A stretch of DNA of 64,000 nt from Erysipelotrichaceae bacterium (GTDB lineage: Bacteria > Bacillota_I > Bacilli_A > Erysipelotrichales > Erysipelotrichaceae), in contig JAFRKI010000001.1 of NCBI GenBank assembly GCA_017431825.1, forward strand, positions 106,472-170,471, given 5' to 3'. Below the pieces are notes generated by a model. The model did not search any database, was not told the DNA's origin, and saw only the letters and a program-made list of their open reading frames with translations. Of this stretch, positions 53,698-62,758 are shown one piece after another. Made by a program: the position numbers and the translations under genes. Position 1 is the stretch's first letter, and every line of letters starts with the position of its first letter.

Positions 53698-54648
53698 TTA
53701 TTCTCCTTTCCCGAAGCTCTCACAGGCTTCAAACAGGTGCTTCACAAAGAGTTCTCTGTCGACGCCCATCATACAGCGGCAGTTTGGCTTCTGTCCTAAG
53801 AGACCCATATAATCAGGCACCGTGGCGCCTCTGGTATATTCGCCCTTGCAGTCGATCTGCACGTAATAGTCCTTTATCGTGAATATCTCCGGATGGACCA
53901 GGACCATTACCGAACACGGATCATGCAGGGTAGCGCCTTCCCAGCCCAGTTCCTTGAGGTGGATATAGAAGAAGTCACACCATTCCGCGACCATTTTGGC
54001 CACCGGATTGAGACCTCTCAGCTTATCCCACTCTTCCGGAAGGACATAGGCCTTTTCCGTGACGTCAAGCCCGGCCATGATCACCGGTACACCGCTCCTG
54101 AATTCGATGTCGGCCGATTCCGGATCGACGATGATATTGAATTCGGCTGCTGAAGTCCAGTTTCCTTTAAGCAGGCCTCCGCCCATGATCGATATGCATT
54201 CGATCTTTTCCTTGAGTTCCGGATGAGCCAGCAGCAGTGATGCCACATTGGTCTGCGGACCGGTAGCTACGATTATGACTTTCTCATCGGATTCCCTTAA
54301 GACCTTGGCCATCAGTTCGACAGCTGACAGTTCACTTAACGGGATCTCCGGATCAGGGAGCTTAGGACCGTCAAGTCCTGACTCGCCATGGTAATTAGGG
54401 GCTACTACCAGATCCGCCAGCATCGGCTGTTCCCTGCCGGCAGCGATAGGTACGTCCTTCAAGCCTAAAAAAGTGGCGATCCTGCGGTAATTCAGCGTTA
54501 CTTTAGCCAGTGTCTGATTCCCGCCGACAGCCGTGATCGCTTTGATATCGAGCTGATCTTTAAAGGCTGCAGCCAGCACTAAGGCTATCGCATCATCATG
54601 TCCGGGATCGCCATCCAGAATAACGGGTTTCTTCTTAATGTCACTCAT
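53698..54648 (-). CDS. Nucleoside hydrolase (IunH/Rih family), copy 3
   Basis: A 316-residue member and the first gene of the trio. Metal cluster ILDGDPGHDDAIAL, VATGPQTNVASLL and EFNIIVDPESADIEF are seen; TLHDPCSV is the His-Asp region. I start it at 54648 (MSDIKKKP) because AAAGGA lies upstream; the 17-residue extension to 54699 looks like leader sequence. The divergent 97-bp gap to the uridine-phosphorylase-like gene contains a TATAAT at about 54680 on the minus strand. Confidence 0.94.
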   Translation of the reverse strand: MSDIKKKPVILDGDPGHDDAIALVLAAAFKDQLDIKAITAVGGNQTLAKVTLNYRRIATFLGLKDVPIAAGREQPMLADLVVAPNYHGESGLDGPKLPDPEIPLSELSAVELMAKVLRESDEKVIIVATGPQTNVASLLLAHPELKEKIECISIMGGGLLKGNWTSAAEFNIIVDPESADIEFRSGVPVIMAGLDVTEKAYVLPEEWDKLRGLNPVAKMVAEWCDFFYIHLKELGWEGATLHDPCSVMVLVHPEIFTIKDYYVQIDCKGEYTRGATVPDYMGLLGQKPNCRCMMGVDRELFVKHLFEACESFGKGE

Positions 54649-54745
54649 TTTTAATGTCCTTTCCGGTAAAATCATCCTTATTATAACATTGACACTCATT
54701 CCTCATAAACGATATTCTAAATGTAGATAAGGAGAAAACAATAAT

Positions 54746-55480
54746 ATGCCAGAAGCTCATATCCAGCTCGAAAAGATCGACGCAAAATATGCCATAATGC
54801 CCGGCGATCCGAAAAGGATCGATGTTATAAAGACCTTCCTGGATGAACCGAAGGAACTGATGTACAACCGGGAATTCAGGAGCGTAGAAGGCTCTTATAA
54901 AGGCCTTAAAGTAATAGCCATATCTACCGGTGTAGGCGGTTCAAGCGCTTCTTTAGCCGTAGAAGAACTGGTACATCTTGGAGTACATACGATGGTAAGG
55001 ATCGGCTCTGCCGGTGCCTTGCAGGATGACATCGGTCTAGGCGATCTGATCATCGCCGAAGGTGCGATAAGAGATGACGGAGTATCCAAGACCTATGTCG
55101 ATCCGATATATCCGGCAGCACCGAACCATGAGCTTCTGGAAAAGATAATACAGTCCTGCAGGGATCTGGGTTTCCCTTACCATACCGGTATCGTCCAGTC
55201 CCATGAGACCTTCTATCATGATTCCAATGCGGAAGAGGAAAAGAAATGGTCAAAACTTGGCGTCCTGGGTTCCGACTTTGAGACCGCAGGTCTGTTCGTT
55301 GTCGGCAGGATCAGAGGAGCCAGATGCGCATCCATCCTGAACAACGTCGTATTATACGGTCAGGATACATCCGAATCCATCGGTGAATATGTCGACGGTG
55401 AAAGCATCACTGCCGTCGGTGAGAAAAGAGAGATCGAGGCTGCTCTGGAAGCCTTCTACAGGCTGGAGAACAACATCTAA
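54746..55480 (+). CDS. Uridine phosphorylase-like nucleoside phosphorylase
   Basis: A 244-residue PNP/UDP family enzyme. Phosphate loop MPGDPKRID, STGVGGSSASLAVEEL and RIGSAGALQ are the family signatures; FETAGLFVV near the end is the sugar-side segment. Closest to uridine phosphorylase by these segments, though specificity could include other pyrimidines. AAGGAG lies before the ATG. Its stop overlaps the start of the flavodoxin-like gene. Confidence 0.9.
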   Translation: MPEAHIQLEKIDAKYAIMPGDPKRIDVIKTFLDEPKELMYNREFRSVEGSYKGLKVIAISTGVGGSSASLAVEELVHLGVHTMVRIGSAGALQDDIGLGDLIIAEGAIRDDGVSKTYVDPIYPAAPNHELLEKIIQSCRDLGFPYHTGIVQSHETFYHDSNAEEEKKWSKLGVLGSDFETAGLFVVGRIRGARCASILNNVVLYGQDTSESIGEYVDGESITAVGEKREIEAALEAFYRLENNI

Positions 55481-56067
55481 TGAAGAAATGTCTTTTTATC
55501 GACTGCTGCATCAGAAGAGAAGAATCAAGGACTCTGCAGCTGGCCAGGGAATTCCTGGATAATCTGAAAGGCTATGAGATCGAACACCTGCTGCTGGAAG
55601 AAGAGGGACTGAAACCTTTAGTCGGTGACTTCTTCTTTGAAAGACAGGAACTGCTGGAAAACGGCGAGCTCGATCATCCGCGATTCGATTATGCCCATGA
55701 ATTTGCGGATGCCGACATGGTCGTCATGGCTGCGCCTTTCTGGGATCTCAACTTCCCGGCTCTGCTGAAGATCTACATCGAAAACATCTCCGTTGACGGC
55801 ATCACCTTCACCTCAACGGCTGAAGGCTTAAAGGGACTGTGCAAGGCTGAAAACCTCGTTTACTTCACTACCAGAGGCGGTATCTACAAGGACGATCCGC
55901 TGGAGACGGCTGATCATTACCTCAGTTCCTTCGTACCGTTCTTCGGTTTCGGCAAGTACACTTCAATAGCGGCTGACGGCATGGATATCGTCGGCTATGA
56001 TTCTGAAGGTTCACTGAATGAGGCTAAAGAAAAAGCCAGAAAACTGGCTGAAGAACTCAGCATATAA
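55480..56067 (+). CDS. NAD(P)H dehydrogenase, flavodoxin-like fold
   Basis: A 195-residue protein of the modulator-of-drug-activity/AzoR-like group. It starts KKCLFIDCCIRREESRT, has MVVMAAPFWDLNFPALLKIYIE (FMN-side loop) and TTRGGIY. It likely reduces quinones or azo compounds with NAD(P)H. Overlap with the phosphorylase (TAATG) shows co-translation, but a link in function is not obvious. Confidence 0.87.
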   Translation: MKKCLFIDCCIRREESRTLQLAREFLDNLKGYEIEHLLLEEEGLKPLVGDFFFERQELLENGELDHPRFDYAHEFADADMVVMAAPFWDLNFPALLKIYIENISVDGITFTSTAEGLKGLCKAENLVYFTTRGGIYKDDPLETADHYLSSFVPFFGFGKYTSIAADGMDIVGYDSEGSLNEAKEKARKLAEELSI

Positions 56068-56078
56068 GTAAACATACC

Positions 56079-56112
56079 AAAAGAGCTGTAACCTGAGTTA
56101 CAGCTCTTTTTT
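56079..56112. terminator. Bidirectional terminator
   Basis: A 14-bp perfect stem AAAAGAGCTGTAAC/GTTACAGCTCTTTT with a CTGA loop, between the convergent flavodoxin-like gene and psuG. Confidence 0.9.
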
Positions 56113-56114
56113 TA

Positions 56115-57050
56115 TTACTTGTCAGCTTCCACGAGCTTGGCGTATTCGACAGCGATCTGGCTGGCTACTTTCGCATTATTGTAGGCCAGCTGCAGGTTGG
56201 AAGCGAATGATTCACCGCCGCTGAGATCCTTGATGGTAGCCAAGAGGAACGGAGTGGTCTGTTTGCCCCTGATACCCTTCTCCTTGCACATGTCGATGGC
56301 CTTGTTGATGATCTTTTCCATCTCGTCAAAGTCCAGCGCATATTCTTCAGGGATCGGATTGCCGATGAGGAATCCGCCTTCAAGACCTAAGTCCCATTTG
56401 GCTTTCATGATCCTGGCTGCTTCATTAGCGTCCTTTACGTTGTAGTCGACACCAAAGCCTGATTTGCGGCAATAGAAGGCCGGGAAATCATCGGTCTGGT
56501 AACCCAGTACCGGAACGCCCATGGTCTCAAGATACTCAAGTGTCAGGCCGATATCCAGCAGTGATTTGCATCCTGCACCGACGACACAGACCGGAGTCTT
56601 GGCCAGTTCCTGCAGGTCAGCGGAAATATCCATGGTCTCGGTCGCACCTCTGTGGACACCGCCGATACCTCCGGTCGCAAAGACCCTGATCCCTGCCAGG
56701 GCAGCGATGATCATGGTCGGCGATACGGTGGTAGCGCCTTTCTTGCCGGTAGCCAGATAGACGGCCAGGTCACGACGTGATACCTTGCCGATGTTTTCGG
56801 CCTTGCACATAATCTCCAGTTCTTCGGCATTAAGCCCGACTTTCAGTTTACCGTCGATGACAGCCGTAGTAGCCGGGATGGCTCCCTGTCCTCTTACGAC
56901 TTCTTCGACCTTGTGGGCGAATTCCAGATTTTCCGGATAAGGCATGCCATGGGAAAGGATCGTGCTTTCCAAGGCTACGACAGGCCTGTTGTTCCTGATC
57001 GCATCTTCGATCTCCGGGGTGATACTTAAGTAGTCTTTGTAGTTCATCAT
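56115..57050 (-). CDS. psuG: Pseudouridine-5'-phosphate glycosidase
   Basis: A 311-residue enzyme that cleaves pseudouridine-5'-phosphate to uracil and ribose-5-phosphate. Family motifs: VVALESTILSHGMPYPEN, FATGGIGGVHRGA, SPTMIIA and VVGAGCKSLLDI with the catalytic Lys. It overlaps the kinase gene by 4 bases. GGGAG precedes the ATG pair; either of two adjacent ATGs may start it. Confidence 0.97.
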   Translation of the reverse strand: MMNYKDYLSITPEIEDAIRNNRPVVALESTILSHGMPYPENLEFAHKVEEVVRGQGAIPATTAVIDGKLKVGLNAEELEIMCKAENIGKVSRRDLAVYLATGKKGATTVSPTMIIAALAGIRVFATGGIGGVHRGATETMDISADLQELAKTPVCVVGAGCKSLLDIGLTLEYLETMGVPVLGYQTDDFPAFYCRKSGFGVDYNVKDANEAARIMKAKWDLGLEGGFLIGNPIPEEYALDFDEMEKIINKAIDMCKEKGIRGKQTTPFLLATIKDLSGGESFASNLQLAYNNAKVASQIAVEYAKLVEADK

Positions 57051-57976
57051 TTATACTCCCTTATTATTTTATTAAGCAGTTTGACTGACATCTTCTTATT
57101 GATGGCTTCATCGGCCTGTACCGCTGCTATTCCGGCTGCCAGTGCCCTGTCTATTATATCATCAATATTCAGGTCATTGATATGGCTTGTGACGATAGCC
57201 GCAAAGAAGGCATCACCGGCACCTGAGGCGTTGACCATCTTCCTGACACTGGTGAATCTTCTTTTGATGTAGCTGCCTTCAACATCCGCATAAAGACAGC
57301 CCTTGCTTCCAAGTGATACGAATATCTTCCTTACGCCCTTTTTAAGGACCTTCTGGACCGCATTTCTGAGGTCTTCCTCATTATGGACCTCCATATTGGC
57401 CAGCTCGCTCAATTCGCTTATATTGGGCTTTATGCAGTATATGCGGCTAAGATAAGGTCTTATCTTGCGGGCATAGTTATCGGATATCGGATCGACGAAT
57501 ACCGGAACGTTTCCATGATTTTCCAGCACATATTCGATGACGTCCTTCCTTAAGGAAGGATCGAGGATGATGGCGCTGGCTTTTCTTAAAAGCTGAGCCT
57601 TTCTCTTCACATAAGCGACATCGATGTGATCGGATATCGACATGTCACACAAGGCGATATGCATGTCGTTGTTGGAGTCCTGTACCTGCATGAAGATGCC
57701 GGTCCTGGCTCCTTTGGCGATCAGCACATTAGTTACGTCGATCCCGGCTTCAGCGGAATCCTTGATGACCTTATTGCCGTAGATGTCATCGCCTACGGCA
57801 CTCAGAAGACAGGTCTTTACTGACAGTCTGGCGATATTCTCCAGGATGTTTCTGGTCACTCCGCCGACACTTGTATGGATGACGCTCGGGTGATCGTAAT
57901 GAAGCTTTATCTTCACATCGGATCTGCCGTAGATGTCCACATTGGCAGCACCGATGCCGACGACGTATTTATCCAT
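57047..57976 (-). CDS. psuK: Pseudouridine kinase (PfkB family)
   Basis: A 309-residue PfkB kinase. The GG switch region is in SVGGVTRNILENIARL, and NASGAGDAFFAAIV is the anion hole and catalytic Asp motif. Overlap with psuG and the usual psuK-psuG pairing identify it as pseudouridine kinase. It also overlaps the ribokinase-like gene by one base. Confidence 0.93.
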   Translation of the reverse strand: MDKYVVGIGAANVDIYGRSDVKIKLHYDHPSVIHTSVGGVTRNILENIARLSVKTCLLSAVGDDIYGNKVIKDSAEAGIDVTNVLIAKGARTGIFMQVQDSNNDMHIALCDMSISDHIDVAYVKRKAQLLRKASAIILDPSLRKDVIEYVLENHGNVPVFVDPISDNYARKIRPYLSRIYCIKPNISELSELANMEVHNEEDLRNAVQKVLKKGVRKIFVSLGSKGCLYADVEGSYIKRRFTSVRKMVNASGAGDAFFAAIVTSHINDLNIDDIIDRALAAGIAAVQADEAINKKMSVKLLNKIIREYK

Positions 57977-58854
57977 TACTGAAGATCCTTGATGTCAGGA
58001 ATGGATTGCGCAGCTCCGACTCCCTGTACGGTTATGGATGATGCTTTGGTGGCCAGCTTAAGAGCTTTTCTCACATCGCCATCCTTAAGATAGGAAGCCA
58101 GGAAGAAACCAGTAAAGGTATCTCCGGCTGCCGTCGTATCGATGGCCTTGACCACCAGGGCCGGTTCATGGATGACTTCGCCCTTGCCGATATAATAGGC
58201 ACCCTTTTCTCCTACCGTCATGACGACTTCCTTATCGCCGTATTTTTCCTTTATCAGATCAATGATCGTATCGATGTCATCGGTAGTTGCCTTCACCAGA
58301 CCCGCCGCTTCCACTTCATTGACGATGAAGATGTCCACCAGATCCAAAGGATAGGTAAAGACGTTCTCATCCATCGGTGCGGTATTGATGACTATCTTCA
58401 GGCCCCTTTCATGGGCTTTCTTCATAATGTAGGCGGTCGATGAGATCTCGTTCTGAAGCAGGAGGATGTCGCCTTCGCCGAAGTGTTCCAGCACTTCATC
58501 AGCCTGTTTCTCATCGATCTTCTTATTGGCGCCGCCGTGCAGGATGATGCAGTTCTGACCCTTGCAGACCTGGATTATCGCATGGCCGGTAGCTTCGTTC
58601 TCGTCTTTCATGAGATAGTCGGTCTTTACACCGTACCTGTTAAGATAATCGATGAAATCCTGACCGTCGGCCCCCACTCTTCCTGCATGGTATGTTTCCA
58701 TGCCGGCTTTGGCCAGGGCAATGGACTGATTGAGGCCCTTGCCGCCGAAGTTCCTTCCGTAATTAAGGGAAGAGATGGTCTCTTTAGGCAATACGAAATG
58801 TTCCATCTCATAAACGTAATCATAGTTTAAAGATCCAAAATTAAGTATTCGCAT
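57976..58854 (-). CDS. Ribokinase-like PfkB sugar kinase
   Basis: A 292-residue PfkB kinase with N-terminal FGSLNYDYVY, NFGGKGLNQSIALAKAG (sugar site) and TTAAGDTFTGFFLASYL (catalytic Asp). It is closest to ribokinase, which would phosphorylate ribose released by the nucleoside hydrolases. It is the first gene of the kinase-psuK-psuG unit with an extended -10 promoter. Confidence 0.9.
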   Translation of the reverse strand: MRILNFGSLNYDYVYEMEHFVLPKETISSLNYGRNFGGKGLNQSIALAKAGMETYHAGRVGADGQDFIDYLNRYGVKTDYLMKDENEATGHAIIQVCKGQNCIILHGGANKKIDEKQADEVLEHFGEGDILLLQNEISSTAYIMKKAHERGLKIVINTAPMDENVFTYPLDLVDIFIVNEVEAAGLVKATTDDIDTIIDLIKEKYGDKEVVMTVGEKGAYYIGKGEVIHEPALVVKAIDTTAAGDTFTGFFLASYLKDGDVRKALKLATKASSITVQGVGAAQSIPDIKDLQ

Positions 58855-58875
58855 GTTTATTACCTCGTCAACAGA

Positions 58876-58881
58876 ATTATA
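58876..58881 (-). promoter_or_regulatory. Extended -10 promoter of the kinase-psuK-psuG unit
   Basis: TGGTATAAT on the minus strand (TG at -15), about 21 nt before the start, with GAGG before the ATG. It follows the nupQ terminator. Confidence 0.6.
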
Positions 58882-58885
58882 CCAA

Positions 58886-58913
58886 ATAAAAAAGCCAACT
58901 TGAGAGTTGGCTT
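58886..58913 (-). terminator. Terminator after nupQ
   Basis: AAGCCAACT/AGTTGGCTT with TGAG loop and a T-rich tail on the minus strand. Confidence 0.85.
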
Positions 58914-58935
58914 GGTATGTATTATTTAACTTTAA

Positions 58936-59937
58936 CTATCCGGCTATCTGATCGGATTTCTCTTCACTGTCAAGACCTCTCAGTCTCTTCAGCTCCTTAT
59001 TTCTGGTGTAGATGGAGTAGAGTACGACACCGATAAGAACGACTGCGTATGGCAATGCGTTAAGGGCGTACTGCGACAGATTGGAAAGAGCTGCAAAGTT
59101 GGAGAAGGCATAGAAGATACCGAATGCCAGACAGCAGATGCAGATGACACCAGGATTACCGGCACCCATATTACAGGCTGCCAGACCGATGAAGCCACGG
59201 CCGGCGATAAGTCCGCTGGAGAAGTATGCCAGGTAGCATTCGGACATGAAGGCACCGGCAACACCGCCAAGGACACCGGAGATGATCAGGGCGACCGTCT
59301 TGATGTGAAGTGAAGAGATACCGACTGATTCGGCTGCTTCTTCGTTTTCACCGACGGCTCTGATACGTAAGCCGAGCTTGGTCTTGAACAGCAGGAAGGA
59401 CATTACGAATACCAGGATATAAGCCAGGTATGTAAGGATGTAATGACCGGACAGTATTTCACCGATGACCGGAATATCCTTCAGCAAAGGAATATGGATC
59501 TGCGGTAAGGTACCTGAAAGCAGGGATGTAGTGGTAGTTCTGTCACCGGTAAGCATGTACATCAGGAATACCGAGAAACCGGTACCGATGAGGTTCATGG
59601 CAATACCGACCAGAATGATATCGATCTTCAGCCTGAAGGCGAATACCGATACCATGAAACCTAAGAGACCGCCGATGACGATGGCTACCAAGAGACCCAG
59701 CCAAGGTCCGCCGTTGGCCTGACCGCCGATGGCAGATGATACCAGAACACAGGATAATGAGGTAATAGTCATGATACCTTCGATACCCATGTTGATGGCG
59801 TTGGCCTTGATGGCGATGGCACAAGCCAGGGCTGCCAGCAGGATAGGTGCGGCTGACTGGATGATCATGAAATAGAAAGAAGGTAATACGACGACATTAC
59901 ATATCGTATTGAAGATTTCTGTAAAGAGTCCGCCCAT
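58936..59937 (-). CDS. nupQ: Nucleoside ABC transporter permease (NupQ-like)
   Basis: A 333-residue membrane protein of the BmpC/NupQ family with about eight hydrophobic segments and the motif GENEEAAESVGIS that contacts the ATPase. It pairs with NupP to form the channel for nucleosides. It starts in the stop codon of nupP and its own stop is followed by a terminator. Confidence 0.93.
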   Translation of the reverse strand: MGGLFTEIFNTICNVVVLPSFYFMIIQSAAPILLAALACAIAIKANAINMGIEGIMTITSLSCVLVSSAIGGQANGGPWLGLLVAIVIGGLLGFMVSVFAFRLKIDIILVGIAMNLIGTGFSVFLMYMLTGDRTTTTSLLSGTLPQIHIPLLKDIPVIGEILSGHYILTYLAYILVFVMSFLLFKTKLGLRIRAVGENEEAAESVGISSLHIKTVALIISGVLGGVAGAFMSECYLAYFSSGLIAGRGFIGLAACNMGAGNPGVICICCLAFGIFYAFSNFAALSNLSQYALNALPYAVVLIGVVLYSIYTRNKELKRLRGLDSEEKSDQIAG

Positions 59938-61124
59938 TATTCAGTTACCTCCTCTCCGGCAGCCAGACGGAGTGCCTGTTTTCTCTTGGCCTCCTCAACG
60001 ATCATCTTACGATGCGTTCTGGCCAGGAACTGTTCAGCCAGTAAGAACAGGATGATGACGCCTTCAACGATCTTGGTAAGTTCGTTGATCGGACCACCAG
60101 GCTGCGTTGACATTATCAATGCACCGGCTCTGATATAAGCGATGAAGGCGGCTGCCAGGAACAGCTTGATCGGATTGTTTCCGGCGAATATCGCCATGGT
60201 AACGCCGTCCCAGCCGTAACCGGTAAGTTCAACACCGTAGTAGTAATTATAGTTACCCAGAATTACCGTAGCACCGCACAGACCGCCGATCATTCCGCCG
60301 ATGACCTGTACGAGAACGCCGACCGAAACGACACCGACGCCGGCATACTTGGCAAAGCTAGGATTCTTGCCCAGCTGTCTGATCTTGAAGCCCCATCTGG
60401 TTTTGAACAGGAAGGCCCACGATACCAGAACAACGATGATACCTATGAATAAGCCAAGTCTCAAAGTAAACTGGGTACCCAGGAATTTTCTGAATGTAAG
60501 GACGACATTTTCCGTCCACTGCCAGGAATACTTGGAAGTTCTGGTATCTCTTAACGGAGTAGAGAACAGACAGTAACGGGAAATGTAAAGGGAAATGTAG
60601 TTCAGCATCAGTGACGATACCATGATCGATGCGCCCCATTTCTTTTCCAGCAAGGCTGGAATGGTCGTCATGATGGCACCGGCGATCACTGATACCAGCA
60701 GACCGCAGACCGCACAAAGAACAGGGTTGGCGGTAGCCGCTTCGATATCGCCATCCAGCAGACAGCAGACCCAGCCGCAAGCCAGTCCGCCGCACATGAT
60801 AGCGCCCTCAAGACCGAGATTGAACTTGTTGGCAGAGAACATTATACAGACGGCTGAACCGGTGAACAGCAGCGGAATGATGTTCTGGATCCAGTAATCG
60901 AAATAGTTGAAGCTCAGGCCCTTGGCTACGTTAGGATTGAGAATCTGTAAAGGTCCAAGGAAGAAGTACTTCAGTGATTCGGCAGGATCCTTGGCACCGA
61001 TGACGATCAGGACGATAGCCAGGCCAAGGCCGATGGCGATGGCGACAGCCATACGCATCAGTCCGAAACGTGCTTCAACATCCAACTTCTTAAACAAAGG
61101 TTTCTTTTCTTTCTTCTCACTCAT
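59937..61124 (-). CDS. nupP: Nucleoside ABC transporter permease (NupP-like)
   Basis: A 395-residue membrane protein of the same family, longer than NupQ. The ATPase contact is QLGKNPSFAKYAGVGV, and many hydrophobic segments follow. I start it at 61124 (MSEKKEKK) rather than 61133; it overlaps nupO by 8 bases. Confidence 0.92.
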   Translation of the reverse strand: MSEKKEKKPLFKKLDVEARFGLMRMAVAIAIGLGLAIVLIVIGAKDPAESLKYFFLGPLQILNPNVAKGLSFNYFDYWIQNIIPLLFTGSAVCIMFSANKFNLGLEGAIMCGGLACGWVCCLLDGDIEAATANPVLCAVCGLLVSVIAGAIMTTIPALLEKKWGASIMVSSLMLNYISLYISRYCLFSTPLRDTRTSKYSWQWTENVVLTFRKFLGTQFTLRLGLFIGIIVVLVSWAFLFKTRWGFKIRQLGKNPSFAKYAGVGVVSVGVLVQVIGGMIGGLCGATVILGNYNYYYGVELTGYGWDGVTMAIFAGNNPIKLFLAAAFIAYIRAGALIMSTQPGGPINELTKIVEGVIILFLLAEQFLARTHRKMIVEEAKRKQALRLAAGEEVTE

Positions 61125-62667
61125 GTAAAGCACCTCTTATTTCTTCTTCGCTCATGTGTTTGACACCCAACATATAGAAACCTAAGTCTTCTTCAGTCAA
61201 TGACTTCACATCAGAGAAGTAAGCATTGATCTTACCGCCATGCATGACGATAAGCGAATCAGACAGGGACATTATTTCCGCCAGGTCGGCAGAGATCAGG
61301 AGGATGGCCTTGCCGGCATCTCTCATCTCGACCATACGCTGTCTGACGAATTCGGCAGCACCGACATCGATTCCTCGGGTCGGCTGGTCAGATATTACCA
61401 GTTCGGAATAACTGGTGAACTCACGGGCAACGACGACTTTCTGGACGTTACCGCCGGAAAGCATGCCTACCAGCTGATCACCGTCATCGCATAAGACGCG
61501 GTATTCCTTGACCCATCTGTCGGTATCTTCCTTAATGGCTTTCTCATCGATGAAGATGCCGTTGTTGTATTCAGGCTTGGAGATCTTGTCTGCGATCATA
61601 TTGTCTCTGATGCTCATGGATCTGGCACAGCCGTAAAGGTTACGGTCTTCAGGAATGTGGACCATGCCATTGTCTCTAAGACCCTGGATGTCCATGTCCT
61701 TGACTTCCTTGCCCATCAGGGTTATGCTTCCGTAGTTATACTTGGCCAGACCCGTGATGACATCGATGAGCTCTCTTTGGCCGTTGCCTTCGACACCGGC
61801 AATACCGACGATCTCGCCTTTTCTGACAGAGAAGGATACGTCATCGACTTTCTTCTTACCGGCTTCGTTGTAAACGGTCAGGTCCTTTACGACCAGGACG
61901 TTTTCCTTAGGCTCGGCAGGTTTCTTAGGGATATCCAGGTCAACGTCGACACCGACCATATATCTTGAGATATCTGCTTCCGTAACATCCTTGATGTTCC
62001 AGACACCGATCGTCTTACCTTTCTTGATGACGGTAACACGGTCGCATAATTCTTTGACTTCATTCAGTTTATGAGAGATGAAGATGATGGTACAACCCGA
62101 ATCTCTTAAGTTCTTCAGCTGCAGGAACAGTTCTCTTGTCTCCTGCGGAGTAAGCACAGCGGTAGGTTCATCGAGGATCAGGATCTCACAGCCCTTGACT
62201 AAAGCCTTGACGATCTCGACCTTCTGTTTCACACCTACTGACAGGTCCTGGATGTGTGCTTCCGGATTGATCTCAAAACCGTACTTTTCGCAGCACTCCC
62301 TGGTTATCTCGACCGCCTTGGCCTGATCGAATACCAGACCCTTGGTCGGTTCGATGCCCAAGGTGACGTTTTCGGCAACGGTCAGCGTCGGCACCTGCAT
62401 GAAATGCTGGTGGACCATACCGATACCGGCTTTTATCGCATCCGTAGGAGAATTGAGATGCATCTCTTCTCCCTTGATGATGATCTTGCCTTCATCCGGC
62501 TGTTCGATGCCGAAGAGCATCTTCATCAGCGTCGTCTTGCCGGCACCGTTTTCACCGCAAATGGCGTGGATCTCACCTTTTCTGGCGTTGAAGTTGACCT
62601 TATCATTGGCGATAATACCGTTGTTATAGATCTTGGTAACATCCTCCATCACAAGATAATTTTCCAT
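61117..62667 (-). CDS. nupO: Nucleoside ABC transporter ATPase (NupO-like)
   Basis: A 516-residue double ATPase. The first domain has GENGAGKTTLMKML, signature LSVGVKQKVEIVKAL and ILDEPTAVL. The second has GVEGNGQRELIDVI, LSGGNVQKVVVAREF and ISDQPTRGID; its Walker A is atypical, as expected for this family. AAGGAG precedes the ATG. A large hairpin separates it from bmpA. Confidence 0.95.
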   Translation of the reverse strand: MENYLVMEDVTKIYNNGIIANDKVNFNARKGEIHAICGENGAGKTTLMKMLFGIEQPDEGKIIIKGEEMHLNSPTDAIKAGIGMVHQHFMQVPTLTVAENVTLGIEPTKGLVFDQAKAVEITRECCEKYGFEINPEAHIQDLSVGVKQKVEIVKALVKGCEILILDEPTAVLTPQETRELFLQLKNLRDSGCTIIFISHKLNEVKELCDRVTVIKKGKTIGVWNIKDVTEADISRYMVGVDVDLDIPKKPAEPKENVLVVKDLTVYNEAGKKKVDDVSFSVRKGEIVGIAGVEGNGQRELIDVITGLAKYNYGSITLMGKEVKDMDIQGLRDNGMVHIPEDRNLYGCARSMSIRDNMIADKISKPEYNNGIFIDEKAIKEDTDRWVKEYRVLCDDGDQLVGMLSGGNVQKVVVAREFTSYSELVISDQPTRGIDVGAAEFVRQRMVEMRDAGKAILLISADLAEIMSLSDSLIVMHGGKINAYFSDVKSLTEEDLGFYMLGVKHMSEEEIRGALHE

Positions 62668-62690
62668 TATTATTATCTCCTTATCTTAAT

Positions 62691-62725
62691 AAAGTTGCCT
62701 CTGGCACTAGACCAGAGGCAACTTT
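62691..62725 (-). terminator. Hairpin between bmpA and nupO
   Basis: A 14-bp perfect stem (62691-62704 with 62712-62725) but with only a weak T-rich tail on the minus strand. It probably acts as a partial terminator or 3' stabiliser, giving more bmpA than transporter mRNA. Confidence 0.75.
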
Positions 62726-62758
62726 AGTACCTTTTAGGTTAGAGTTTGTTCTAATTGA

